A stretch of DNA of 6,726 nt. Origin: Sandaracinaceae bacterium (GTDB lineage Bacteria; Myxococcota_A; Polyangia; Polyangiales; Houyiibacteriaceae). The notes below the pieces were generated by a model. That model ran no database searches, was not told the origin of the DNA, and was given only the letters and a program-made list of their open reading frames with translations. Positions 1 through 6,607 of this stretch are shown here, piece after piece. Each line of letters begins with the position of its first letter. Positions within the stretch are counted from its first letter, which is position 1. The stretch covers positions 1 through 6,726 of the forward strand of contig JAAZAH010000020.1 of assembly GCA_012514415.1 (NCBI GenBank), read 5' to 3'. A program made the translations under genes and the position numbers.

Positions 1-2
1 AG

Positions 3-587
<585 letters not shown>

Positions 588-611
588 TTTCCATCGCCAT
601 CCCAATAAAAT

Positions 612-644
612 GGCCCTGGGCGCTCAGGCTCCCGGGGCTTTTTT
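612..644 (+). terminator. Rho-independent terminator of groEL
   Basis: An 8-bp stem (GCCCTGGG at 613-620 pairing with CCCGGGGC at 631-638, one G-T wobble) closes a 10-base loop. It is followed at once by a run of six T (639-644) and another T-rich stretch at 650-656. It starts 28 bp after the groEL stop, which is classic placement, and separates groEL from the downstream methyltransferase gene. Confidence 0.88.
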
Positions 645-711
645 CTGCCTTTTTTCAGGGTGAATGATGGATTGCCCGCGCTTCCGAAGGGGAAAAGCCG
701 GCGGCATCCGC

Positions 712-717
712 TATGAT
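712..717 (+). promoter_or_regulatory. Possible -10 element (TATGAT) just upstream of the methyltransferase start
   Basis: TATGAT matches the sigma-70 -10 consensus at 5 of 6 positions and ends 11 bases before the ATG at 729. No convincing -35 box lies 16-18 bases upstream (the region reads GGGGAA). If the element is used, the transcript would carry only a few leader bases, which fits the absence of a Shine-Dalgarno sequence. This is inference from a short motif. Confidence 0.3.
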
Positions 718-728
718 CAGCATAACGA

Positions 729-1658
729 ATGAAGAAGCCCCGACGCACACCACCTCGCCGCCTCTCGGCTGAGCTTCGCGAGCGCCGCGCCGAGGCACGC
801 GAGAGTTCGCGAGCAAAGCCCGAGTTTATTGAGCCGACAAAGACACCGCGTGCCGATCAGGGCACGAGCAGGCGTCGGGGTGGGCACGAGCCCGAGCGGC
901 TGCGTGAACGGCGCATCCGAATCCACGGGTTCAATGCGGTCCTCGCACTTTTCCCGAGCGAGATCGATCGACTCCGGCGGCTCTATCTCAAATCCGAGCG
1001 TGCCCACGCGCTCGGCCCGCGCCTTCGCGAGCTTGCGCGGCGGAATATCGCGTATCGAATTGTGGGTGAGGACGATCTACGAAGGCTTACCGGGACGGAG
1101 CATCACCAGGGAATCGCCGCCGACCTCGTGGATGAGGGACCGGTCTCCCTCGAGGCTTATCTTGCCGACCTCGAGGGAACGAAGAGCGCCGAACCTCGGG
1201 CCCTCCTCTGGCTCGATGGCGTGATGAATCCCCATAACCTCGGTGCCATCCTCCGCTCGGCGGCGCATTTCGGTGTGGGCGGCGTGTTGATCGGCGAGGA
1301 TTCTCCGCTGAACCGGCCCTCTGGCGCGATCGCGCGCGTGGCCGAGGGCGGTCTCTTTGCGATGCCCCGCATCGCGTTGGGCGATCGCCTCAAAGCCATG
1401 GAGCAGCTTCGCAGCGCTGGCTTTGCGATCCTGGCGACCGTCGTCGAAGGGGGAGAGAGCCTTTTTGATGTCGACCTTCCTTCGCGGATCGTCTTCATCT
1501 TGGGCGCCGAAGGGGCTGGGATGGATGAGGATCTGCGCGCCGCGGCGGATCGACGTCTGACGATCCCGGGGAGCGGAGCCGTCGAAAGCCTCAACGTCTC
1601 TGCTGCGATGGCCGTCTTCTTTGCGGCGTTTCGTGCGAAACATCCGGTCGCGTCTTAG
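729..1658 (+). CDS. SpoU/TrmH-family RNA 2'-O-methyltransferase, YfiF (TrmG)-like
   Basis: This predicted SAM-dependent RNA ribose 2'-O-methyltransferase of the SPOUT superfamily has 309 residues. The order is: a very basic, low-complexity N-terminal tail (about 1-62, rich in Arg); an L30e-like substrate-binding domain (about 63-135, ending with GTEHHQGIAADL); then the SpoU catalytic domain. The three SpoU motifs are complete: NPHNLGAILRSAAHFGV (167-183), ILGAEGAGM (257-265) and IPGSGAVESLNVSAA (279-293). The Arg of motif 1 and Asn of motif 3 are the usual catalytic and SAM-binding positions. The basic tail and the GTEHH and SGAAIR-like segments resemble E. coli YfiF more than RlmB or TrmH. 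The RNA substrate cannot be told from sequence, and YfiF itself is poorly characterised. ATG 729 is the first start after an in-frame TAA at 723; no Shine-Dalgarno sequence is visible. It is monocistronic and converges on dauA, with 66 bp between the stops. Confidence 0.93.
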   Translation: MKKPRRTPPRRLSAELRERRAEARESSRAKPEFIEPTKTPRADQGTSRRRGGHEPERLRERRIRIHGFNAVLALFPSEIDRLRRLYLKSERAHALGPRLRELARRNIAYRIVGEDDLRRLTGTEHHQGIAADLVDEGPVSLEAYLADLEGTKSAEPRALLWLDGVMNPHNLGAILRSAAHFGVGGVLIGEDSPLNRPSGAIARVAEGGLFAMPRIALGDRLKAMEQLRSAGFAILATVVEGGESLFDVDLPSRIVFILGAEGAGMDEDLRAAADRRLTIPGSGAVESLNVSAAMAVFFAAFRAKHPVAS

Positions 1659-1724
1659 CGGGCCGCCCTCGACGCGACCTCGCGAACGATCGGTCTCGCC
1701 GCGAGCATCGGGCACCTTGGCGCC

Positions 1725-3452
1725 TTAATAGTGTGGCCTGAGGGGCTCGTCTTCCTCGGCGACTGAGCCGGCGTCATAGGGAAGCGGTTGGTCGCCTTCG
1801 TCCTCGCTCCCGAAGCTCACCATGCCGTCATCGCGCACGAGCCTGGCCCGCTCAACGAATGCTCGTGGCTCCGGCCGGAGATTTGTGAGGATCACGCGGA
1901 TGCCGTCTTGATTGAGTCTCTCGACGCTCGATTCGAGAGCGACCATGCCGGTTGCGTCGATGGTCGGAACGTCTTTGAGATCCATGATGACGGTATGGAC
2001 GCCATGCCGCTGAACATTGAGCGCGGCCATCGCCTTCTTGGCCGCACCGAAAAAGAGCGGTCCAGCGATGGCGTAGTGCACCACGCCGCGCTCGGTCGCC
2101 CCATCCTTCGCGTCGCCGGATTTTGGCTCGCGGAAGCTCGCTCCCGTGATCTCGACCATGCGCTGCATGAAGAGGAGCGCGGCGAGCACGACACCCACGG
2201 AAACGGAAACGACCATATCGAAGATCACCGTGAGGCTGAAGCAGGTGAGCAGCACGATGATGTCGTTTCGGGGCGAGATCCGCAGCATGCGGATGAAGTG
2301 CGGGACATCGCTCATATTCCAAGCGACGGTCAAAAGGAGCGCCGCCATCGCCGCCATCGGAACGTAACCGAGGGCGGGCGCAAAAAGCAGCATCGCGAAG
2401 AGGAGGAAGATCGAGTGGATGACCGTCGCGAGGAGCGTTCTTCCGCCGGCGCGGATGCCCGTCGCCGTCCGTGCGATGGCGCCCGTCGCGGCGAAACCGC
2501 CGAAGAAGGGGACGATGAAGTTTCCAAGGCCAAGCCCCATCAACTCCGAGTCGGGATCGTGCTGTGAACCCGTCATCCCATCGCTCACGACGGCACAAAG
2601 GAGCGATTCGATCGCGCCGAGCGCGGCGATGGCGAGGGAGCTTGGGAGAAGATCGAGCAGCGTTGCGAGACTCAGCGTATCGCCACTGAGCGCCCAAGGC
2701 GCCACGAGCTTCGGTAACTCTGCCGGAATCCCGCCGAACCTGCTGCCGATTGTGGCGGCATGGAGGTCAAAGAACTCCGCGAGCGCGAACGCAACAAGTG
2801 AGGCGGCGAGAAGGCCGAAGAGCGGTGCTGGAATCCGCTTCGTGAAGCTCGGAAAGATGAGAAGTGCGGCGAGCGTGAAAAGGCCGACGCCGAGGTCGGC
2901 AAAGCTCATCATCGGAAAACGACTTCCGAGATCGTAGAGGCGCTCCCAGATGCGTTCCCCTTGGAGGGTCCCGAGCCCAAAAAGATCACCGAGCTGAAGA
3001 ATGGCGATCACCACGCCGATTCCGGCGGTGAAGCCGGTTGTCACGGGATACGGGATGAACTCGAGGAGCTGACCAAACCGGAGGACGCTCATCAGCATAA
3101 GGATCACCCCGGCCATCATCGAGGCAAGCATCAACCCCGCGAGGCCATAGTTCGCCGTGATGGGAGCAAGGAGGACGACGAACGCGGCCGTAGGGCCCGA
3201 GACCGAATGCATTGAGCCGCCGGTGAGCGCGATGATGATCCCACCGACAATCGCGGTAAATAGACCGTGCTGTGGCGGGGCGCCCGAAGCGATGGCGAGC
3301 GCCATGGAGAGTGGGAGGGCGACGATTCCAAGCGTCGCTCCAGCGCCCAAGTCCGCGCGAAAATCACGCGCGGAGTAGCCCCTTTTAATCAGGGTACGGA
3401 GCGCATAAGCGAAACGTAGACGCGCCCTTTTCGTTTGATATCTGGAGGGCAT
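1725..3452 (-). CDS. dauA: SulP-family transporter with STAS domain, DauA (YchM)-like C4-dicarboxylate transporter
   Basis: This inner-membrane SLC26/SulP transporter has 575 residues from the ATG at 3452. The membrane core (about 31-433) carries family landmarks: PLSMALAIASG (47-57), ALTGGSMHSVSGPTAAF (75-91), the segment ALGAIESLLCAVVSDGMTG (277-295) and AAMAALLLTVAWNMSD (367-382). A cytosolic STAS domain follows (about 456-550, with PTIDATGMVALES at 496-508). An acidic tail (549-575) ends the protein. Similarity to E. coli DauA runs the whole length, including GIPAELPKLVAPW and NDIIVLL. DauA takes up succinate and other C4-dicarboxylates aerobically at acidic pH; transport of sulfate or bicarbonate here cannot be excluded. 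An in-frame TTG at 3461 would add three residues. The ATG is preferred because GGA lies 4 bases before it, although the site is weak. Its stop faces the methyltransferase stop 66 bp away. fbaB lies upstream on the same strand, separated by a hairpin and a candidate promoter. Confidence 0.93.
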   Translation of the reverse strand: MPSRYQTKRARLRFAYALRTLIKRGYSARDFRADLGAGATLGIVALPLSMALAIASGAPPQHGLFTAIVGGIIIALTGGSMHSVSGPTAAFVVLLAPITANYGLAGLMLASMMAGVILMLMSVLRFGQLLEFIPYPVTTGFTAGIGVVIAILQLGDLFGLGTLQGERIWERLYDLGSRFPMMSFADLGVGLFTLAALLIFPSFTKRIPAPLFGLLAASLVAFALAEFFDLHAATIGSRFGGIPAELPKLVAPWALSGDTLSLATLLDLLPSSLAIAALGAIESLLCAVVSDGMTGSQHDPDSELMGLGLGNFIVPFFGGFAATGAIARTATGIRAGGRTLLATVIHSIFLLFAMLLFAPALGYVPMAAMAALLLTVAWNMSDVPHFIRMLRISPRNDIIVLLTCFSLTVIFDMVVSVSVGVVLAALLFMQRMVEITGASFREPKSGDAKDGATERGVVHYAIAGPLFFGAAKKAMAALNVQRHGVHTVIMDLKDVPTIDATGMVALESSVERLNQDGIRVILTNLRPEPRAFVERARLVRDDGMVSFGSEDEGDQPLPYDAGSVAEEDEPLRPHY

Positions 3453-3561
3453 GGCATCCAATCACATCAGCGCGCGGAGCTTCTTTACGATGGAGGCGCG
3501 CGCCGAAGTTGGGTCGAAATGAAGGACAACTCGCCTTGGAAAAGAGGACGAGGCCTGCATG

Positions 3562-3591
3562 AGTATAGGCTCCGGAGGCGTGAGCTGCCAG
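3562..3591 (-). promoter_or_regulatory. Candidate sigma-70-type promoter for dauA
   Basis: On the minus strand CTGGCA (3591-3586, 4 of 6 to TTGACA) is followed after 18 bases by TATACT (3567-3562, 5 of 6 to TATAAT). Transcription would begin near 3555, giving a leader of about 100 bases before the dauA ATG at 3452. It lies downstream of the fbaB hairpin, as an independent dauA promoter should. Motif match only. Confidence 0.35.
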
Positions 3592-3633
3592 CGCGGAGCC
3601 GATGGACCTCGCGGGAATCGATACGCTTTAACG

Positions 3634-3665
3634 GCAAACGCCGAGCCAATCGGCTCGGCGTTTGC
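3634..3665 (-). terminator. Perfect 14-bp hairpin after fbaB, probable terminator without a long T-tract
   Basis: A perfect inverted repeat pairs 3634-3647 (GCAAACGCCGAGCC) with 3652-3665, closing a 4-base loop (3648-3651). It begins 21 bp beyond the fbaB stop. The GC-rich core flanked by AAA/TTT inside the stem is typical of terminators. Read from fbaB, however, the bases after the stem are CGTTAAAG, not a T run. It may be a terminator that uses the TTT within its own arm, a 3'-end-stabilising hairpin, or a bidirectional element. Confidence 0.6.
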
Positions 3666-3686
3666 TGGTGAATGCGCTGTCTCGGC

Positions 3687-4595
3687 TCAAGCTTTCGCGA
3701 AGAGATCCTGGATCTCGTGGAGGAGCTGAATGGCCTCGTCCTTCGGGCGCTGAAAGGCGTTTCGCCCCACGATGGAGCCCGAACCTCCGCCCTTCGCGAT
3801 GGCCGCGATCTCTTCGAGAACGGCGTCCTTGCCCTTGGCCGGGCCGCCCGAGAAGATCACGATGCGTTTGCCGTTGAACGCGGACTCGACGACGTGACGA
3901 ACGCGCGCCTCAAGGGTGCTCACATCGATGGACTCGTAGTTCTTCTTTGCGGCGCTCTGCTCGATCATCTCGGAGGGCGGCTTCACCTTCACGATATGGG
4001 CGCCGAGCTGACAGGCGATATGCGCGGCGTAGGCAATGACGTCGATCGCCGTCTCGCCATCCTTCGAAATGTCGCCGCGAGCGTACGACCAAACGATGGT
4101 CGGGAGGCCCACCTTACGCGCCTCGCGGATGAGGTCGCGGAGGTCTTGATACATGCGGTTACGATCCTTAGAGCCCGGGTAAATTGTATAGCCGATCGCG
4201 GAGCAGCCGAGCCGAAGCGCGTCCTCAACCGCCGAGGTGAGCGCGGAGCAAGGCGCCGCCGGCGAAGCGAGCGAGTCGCTGTTGTTCACCTTGAGGATGA
4301 GCGGGATCTTGCCGGCATATTCAGCGGCGATGGCTTCGATGAAGCCGAGGGGCGCGGCGTAGGCGTTGCAGCCCGATTCGACGGCGAGCTCGGCGTGGTA
4401 GCGAGGGTCATAACCCGCCGGATTGGGCTGAAAGGAACGTGCAGGGCCGTGCTCGAAGCCTTGGTCGACCGGAAGGATGACCATCTTTCCGGTGCCGGCG
4501 AGGCGTCCGTGGTTGAGCATCCGGCGGAGATTTCCGACGACGCCCGGATTCTCTCCGGCATAGTTCGCAAGAATGGATTCGACCGCCTGACTCAT
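3687..4595 (-). CDS. fbaB: Class I fructose-bisphosphate aldolase, FbaB/DhnA type
   Basis: This cytosolic glycolytic and gluconeogenic enzyme interconverts fructose 1,6-bisphosphate with dihydroxyacetone phosphate and glyceraldehyde 3-phosphate through a Schiff base. It has 302 residues, shorter than E. coli FbaB (about 350). Conserved blocks in the (beta/alpha)8 barrel are GRLAGTG (30-36), ILPVDQGFEHG (40-50), ELAVESGCN (69-77), YPGSKDRNRM (139-148), ARGDISKDG (172-180), GAHIVKVKPP (198-207) with the likely Schiff-base Lys203, FSGGPAKGKD (248-257) and the phosphate-binding GSIVGRNAFQRP (273-284). The start is decided by the ribosome site: GGAGG (4605-4601) lies 5 bases before ATG 4595 but only 2 bases before the adjacent ATG 4598. 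An in-frame TTG at 4676 would add 27 unconserved residues and read through the ribosome site. Related DhnA proteins also include 2-amino-3,7-dideoxy-D-threo-hept-6-ulosonate synthases, but the match to FbaB is closer. crcB lies 266 bp upstream on the same strand. Confidence 0.94.
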   Translation of the reverse strand: MSQAVESILANYAGENPGVVGNLRRMLNHGRLAGTGKMVILPVDQGFEHGPARSFQPNPAGYDPRYHAELAVESGCNAYAAPLGFIEAIAAEYAGKIPLILKVNNSDSLASPAAPCSALTSAVEDALRLGCSAIGYTIYPGSKDRNRMYQDLRDLIREARKVGLPTIVWSYARGDISKDGETAIDVIAYAAHIACQLGAHIVKVKPPSEMIEQSAAKKNYESIDVSTLEARVRHVVESAFNGKRIVIFSGGPAKGKDAVLEEIAAIAKGGGSGSIVGRNAFQRPKDEAIQLLHEIQDLFAKA

Positions 4596-4600
4596 CATTG

Positions 4601-4605
4601 CCTCC
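4601..4605 (-). promoter_or_regulatory. Strong ribosome binding site (GGAGG) of fbaB
   Basis: GGAGG on the minus strand is a full Shine-Dalgarno core. Its 5-base spacing to ATG 4595 selects the second of two tandem ATG codons (4598 and 4595). It is the best ribosome site in the window, in keeping with a highly expressed central-metabolism gene. Confidence 0.8.
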
Positions 4606-4647
4606 AAAAATAATATCCCTTGGGATGATCGCTGAAGTTGGTGTCCG

Positions 4648-4676
4648 AAGATAGCGCAGGGAAAATCGAGGGCCAA
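4648..4676 (-). promoter_or_regulatory. Candidate promoter for fbaB
   Basis: TTGGCC (4676-4671, 4 of 6 to the -35 consensus) and TATCTT (4653-4648, 4 of 6 to the -10 consensus) are separated by exactly 17 bases on the minus strand. The predicted start near 4641 gives a leader of about 45 bases that includes the GGAGG site. A TATTAT closer to the gene (about 4612-4617) lies too near the ribosome site to serve as -10 for a leadered message. Confidence 0.38.
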
Positions 4677-4861
4677 CCCGAAGGGCGCTCATGGAATGAA
4701 ACGGCCGCTGGATCGATGCCTGAGGGGTGTGGCGAGCCCCCTTCTCCGATATACGGCGGGGGGCCGCTGCTCTCTAGGGGGTGAGCATAAAAGACGCGCG
4801 CTACTTGAGATTCTGAGCGGAAGATCGGCCGCCTCTCGCTCGTTTGATGATCTTGTGCAGC

Positions 4862-5239
4862 TCAACCCGCGAACGCTCGATGCGCAAAGAGTCCGAGCGC
4901 GAGGGCACCGATGGAGAGCGCGACGGATCCGATAAGATAGCCGAGCGCCAGACTGAGCTCCCCGCGCTCAAGGAGGCGGATCACGTCGAGCGAGAAGGCG
5001 CTGAAGGTCGTGAACCCGCCAAGAAAGCCCGCGCCGATGAGAGCGAAGAGGGCGGTGCTCCGCTCTGCGCCGGCGAGCGCCGAGAACGCGACGCCCATAA
5101 GGAGCGAGCCGATCACGTTCACCGAGAGCGTCGCGAGCGGGAGCGAGTCTGGACCGGCGCCGCGGCGCGTAAGCTCTGAGATCGCATAACGCGCGACGCC
5201 GCCGAGCCCGGCGCCCAAAAAGACGTAGAGCCAGCTCAT
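4862..5239 (-). CDS. crcB: CrcB/Fluc-type fluoride channel (fluoride exporter)
   Basis: This small inner-membrane protein works as an antiparallel dimer that lets fluoride leave the cytosol. Its 125 residues are close to the usual CrcB length, with four hydrophobic segments (about 2-21, 33-56, 62-89 and 97-121). Signature motifs are GGVARY (13-18), ATLSVNVIGSLLMG (36-49) and GFLGGFTTFSAFS (71-83). Pore residues known from Bordetella Fluc have counterparts at matching spacing: Thr37, Asn41, Phe79, Phe82 and Ser105. ATG 5239 has only a weak AAGGG-like site about 6-10 bases upstream. I looked for the fluoride (crcB) riboswitch in the 126 bp upstream and did not see its conserved segments. It is divergent from the 60-residue membrane protein gene. 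fbaB follows on the same strand after 266 bp, too far for a tight operon. Confidence 0.95.
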   Translation of the reverse strand: MSWLYVFLGAGLGGVARYAISELTRRGAGPDSLPLATLSVNVIGSLLMGVAFSALAGAERSTALFALIGAGFLGGFTTFSAFSLDVIRLLERGELSLALGYLIGSVALSIGALALGLFAHRAFAG

Positions 5240-5365
5240 CGATTGCCCTTTGAAGGCGGAACGAACATGGTGCGAGCGTAGCAGAACGGATCGTGCAGCG
5301 CGGGCGCTCCGGATCGGGCCTCATGACAATTTGAAAATCTCGAGGGAGAGAGACAGCCTTAGGGT

Positions 5366-5548
5366 ATGGCCGACGATGACAACGATCTCTTCACGAAGGT
5401 GCCCAGCGGCGCAGCGCCGTTCGTCTTCCGGCTTCTCCTCGCATTCGGGATCCTCATTTTGGGCTCGTATCTCGCTCTCGGTTTCTTCTTCGAGCTCGAT
5501 GTCGGAGGGTGCGCGAGTCGAGCCTTTATGGATCTTACGGCGGATTGA
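5366..5548 (+). CDS. Small single-pass membrane protein, function unknown
   Basis: I do not recognise the family. The 60-residue product has an acidic N-terminus (ADDDND), one strongly hydrophobic segment (about 18-42, rich in Leu, Phe, Gly and Ala) and a short acidic C-terminal part with a single Cys49. It could be an inner-membrane anchor or a regulator of a membrane complex; there is no lipobox. ATG 5366 is the only sensible start, but a normally spaced Shine-Dalgarno sequence is absent: AGGG sits almost against the ATG and GAGGGAG lies 17 bases upstream. Support for a real gene is the coherent membrane-protein composition and the divergent placement against crcB with a shared 126-bp intergenic region. 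A link to fluoride resistance is speculation from neighbourhood only. A chance ORF is possible. Confidence 0.55.
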   Translation: MADDDNDLFTKVPSGAAPFVFRLLLAFGILILGSYLALGFFFELDVGGCASRAFMDLTAD

Positions 5549-5589
5549 GAGAGGCTAGTGAGGCGCCACGTTGGGCCCGAAGCGCTTCA

Positions 5590-5604
5590 CTCCGCGGAGC
5601 TTTT
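5590..5604 (+). terminator. Weak terminator-like palindrome after the small membrane protein gene
   Basis: CTCCGCGGAG (5590-5599) is a perfect 10-base palindrome followed by CTTTT, 41 bp after the stop of the 60-residue gene. A second palindrome, GAAGCGCTTC (5579-5588), abuts it. The loop-free core and short T run make termination uncertain, and the pair of palindromes could equally be protein-binding sites. Confidence 0.25.
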
Positions 5605-5693
5605 CGGGGGCCTCCAAATACCCAAACGCTGAGCGCGGCTCGGTGAAGCGATGGTGATTTCGCGCCCGGATAAAATGGAGCGTGTCGGCCCTA

Positions 5694-5723
5694 TTGACAT
5701 CAAGAAATAGATGGCCTGATGAT
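5694..5723 (+). promoter_or_regulatory. Candidate promoter of the lipoprotein gene
   Basis: A perfect -35 hexamer TTGACA (5694-5699) is followed after 18 bases by GATGAT (5718-5723, 4 of 6 to TATAAT). Transcription would begin near 5730, leaving a leader of about 70 bases before ATG 5800. This is the best -35 match found in the window and supports starting the gene at 5800 rather than at the upstream ATG 5719, which would overlap the promoter. Confidence 0.5.
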
Positions 5724-5799
5724 GAGGGCGTCGTGTTGGGGATCGGTTTGTCCTAACGGAGGGAGCGGTGCTCGCGGAGACGAGTGCGGGGGGATGCTG

Positions 5800-6480
5800 A
5801 TGAACAACCGACAATTGCCACTCGCCGCGGTTTATCTTGCCGTCTTTCTCGCCGCATGTAGCGGAAGTTCGTCGGGCGAGCCGCCTGCACGATACGATGG
5901 AGAATCGCCCGACCCCTATATGGGCGACGATATCTCCGCGTACTTTCTCGCACCAGAGATCCCGCCGTCGGGTGGTCATGCGGTATTCTCTGTCTACGAA
6001 GGGGGAATGCTCCATGGGTCTCGGGAGACCGATAAGATGGCGCGACTTTCGTTCTCGATGAGGGCAAACTCGCCTGTCTACGTGGCTGTCATGGCGATGC
6101 TGACCGAGGCGCAGCTCATGCCCTTTCTCCGGGGACAGCGATCCGAGATCAACCAAACGCTGGATGATTTTCCCTCGTTTTACGGAGAACTCGCCGATCT
6201 CAGCGATTGGGATCATAAAATCTTTCGGAGTATTGATGCCCTTCAAATCAAATCCAATCACGAGGGAAGTATCGATATCGATATATGGATGGGGACACCC
6301 TATCGGGGCGGGATCACCGTGGATGAAGGGCTGGCGCCGCAGATCGTCGCCACGATCCGGGGCGACGTCCAATTCGCATGCGTCACAAAAGATGGACTCC
6401 CGGATCCGAGTTTTTCATCCGAATTTTGTGCAGGCATGATCGAGGCCGGGGCGGGAGAGCTTTTTGGTATCGAGCTTTAA
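5800..6480 (+). CDS. Predicted lipoprotein, function unknown
   Basis: I do not recognise the family. From ATG 5800 the product has 226 residues: a type II signal peptide (MNNRQ then a hydrophobic stretch, 6-19) ending in the lipobox LAAC with lipidated Cys20, then a Ser/Gly-rich linker (21-27) and a soluble domain. Ser at +2 suggests the outer membrane by the E. coli rule, though that rule may not hold here. The mature part has two further cysteines (Cys194 and Cys210), which could form a disulfide in the periplasm, and the conspicuous segments GDDISAYFLAPE, AVFSVYEGG and SIDIDIWMGTPYRGG. No catalytic motif is evident. ATG 5800 is chosen because the signal peptide begins there and a G-run (5788-5793) sits about 6 bases upstream; ATG 5794 is a near alternative. 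ATG 5719 would give an unlikely 27-residue extension. The neighbouring TerB-like gene follows on the same strand after 127 bp. Confidence 0.8.
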   Translation: MNNRQLPLAAVYLAVFLAACSGSSSGEPPARYDGESPDPYMGDDISAYFLAPEIPPSGGHAVFSVYEGGMLHGSRETDKMARLSFSMRANSPVYVAVMAMLTEAQLMPFLRGQRSEINQTLDDFPSFYGELADLSDWDHKIFRSIDALQIKSNHEGSIDIDIWMGTPYRGGITVDEGLAPQIVATIRGDVQFACVTKDGLPDPSFSSEFCAGMIEAGAGELFGIEL

Positions 6481-6573
6481 TAATCCCGCACCTCACGCCG
6501 CCGCGCTCAGCCGATCCCCCGCAGCCCAGCCGTGTGCACCGGGATGATTATTTACCCCGCGCTCTCTCCGATT

Positions 6574-6585
6574 GAGCGCGCGCTC
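6574..6585. repeat. Perfect 12-bp palindrome GAGCGCGCGCTC upstream of the TerB-like gene
   Basis: The palindrome lies 22 bp before the ATG at 6608. Its left half also pairs with CGCGCTC at 6558-6564 to make a 7-bp hairpin with a 9-base loop. It overlaps the spacer of a possible promoter (TTGAGC at 6572-6577, TGTAGA at 6594-6599). It might be an operator or simply GC-rich chance. Confidence 0.35.
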
Positions 6586-6607
6586 GCTCTCGGTGTAGAG
6601 TCGCTTC

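Noticed and set aside
1659..1724. Hairpin (CTCGCG at 1679-1684 with CGCGAG at 1700-1705) between the convergent stops as a shared terminator
   Set aside because: The stem is only 6 bp with a 15-base loop and no T run on either strand, too weak to annotate in GC-rich DNA.
1788..2567. Open frame of 259 codons on the + strand within dauA
   Set aside because: It is highly charged (Glu, His, Arg, Asp) and low complexity, as expected from the complement of a GC-rich transporter gene; dauA on the other strand has full-length family similarity.
3435..3671. Open frame of 78 codons on + across the dauA-fbaB intergenic region
   Set aside because: It is Arg-rich, runs through the hairpin and has no recognisable pattern. 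The region is better explained as promoter plus hairpin.
3672..4613. Open frame of 313 codons on the + strand opposite fbaB
   Set aside because: It covers the aldolase almost exactly, and its sequence looks like the antisense translation. fbaB has clear catalytic motifs and a GGAGG site.
4677..4861. Gap between fbaB promoter region and crcB, checked for tRNA, small RNA or a further gene
   Set aside because: I saw no cloverleaf, no strong terminator and no coherent reading frame beyond shadows of the neighbours; only a G-run-rich stretch at about 4725-4790.
5240..5365. Possible fluoride riboswitch upstream of crcB
   Set aside because: The conserved segments of the crcB RNA motif were not found on the minus strand here, and the region is short.
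6265..6285. Short repeat of ATCGAT inside the lipoprotein gene
   Set aside because: Two copies only, encoding Ile-Asp repeats in frame; explained by coding sequence.
5587..6372. Open frame of 261 codons on the minus strand, opposite the lipoprotein gene
   Set aside because: Its product is Arg/His/Ser-rich with no domain or membrane pattern, and it has no convincing ribosome site. The + strand frame has a signal peptide, lipobox and promoter, so the minus frame is an antisense shadow.
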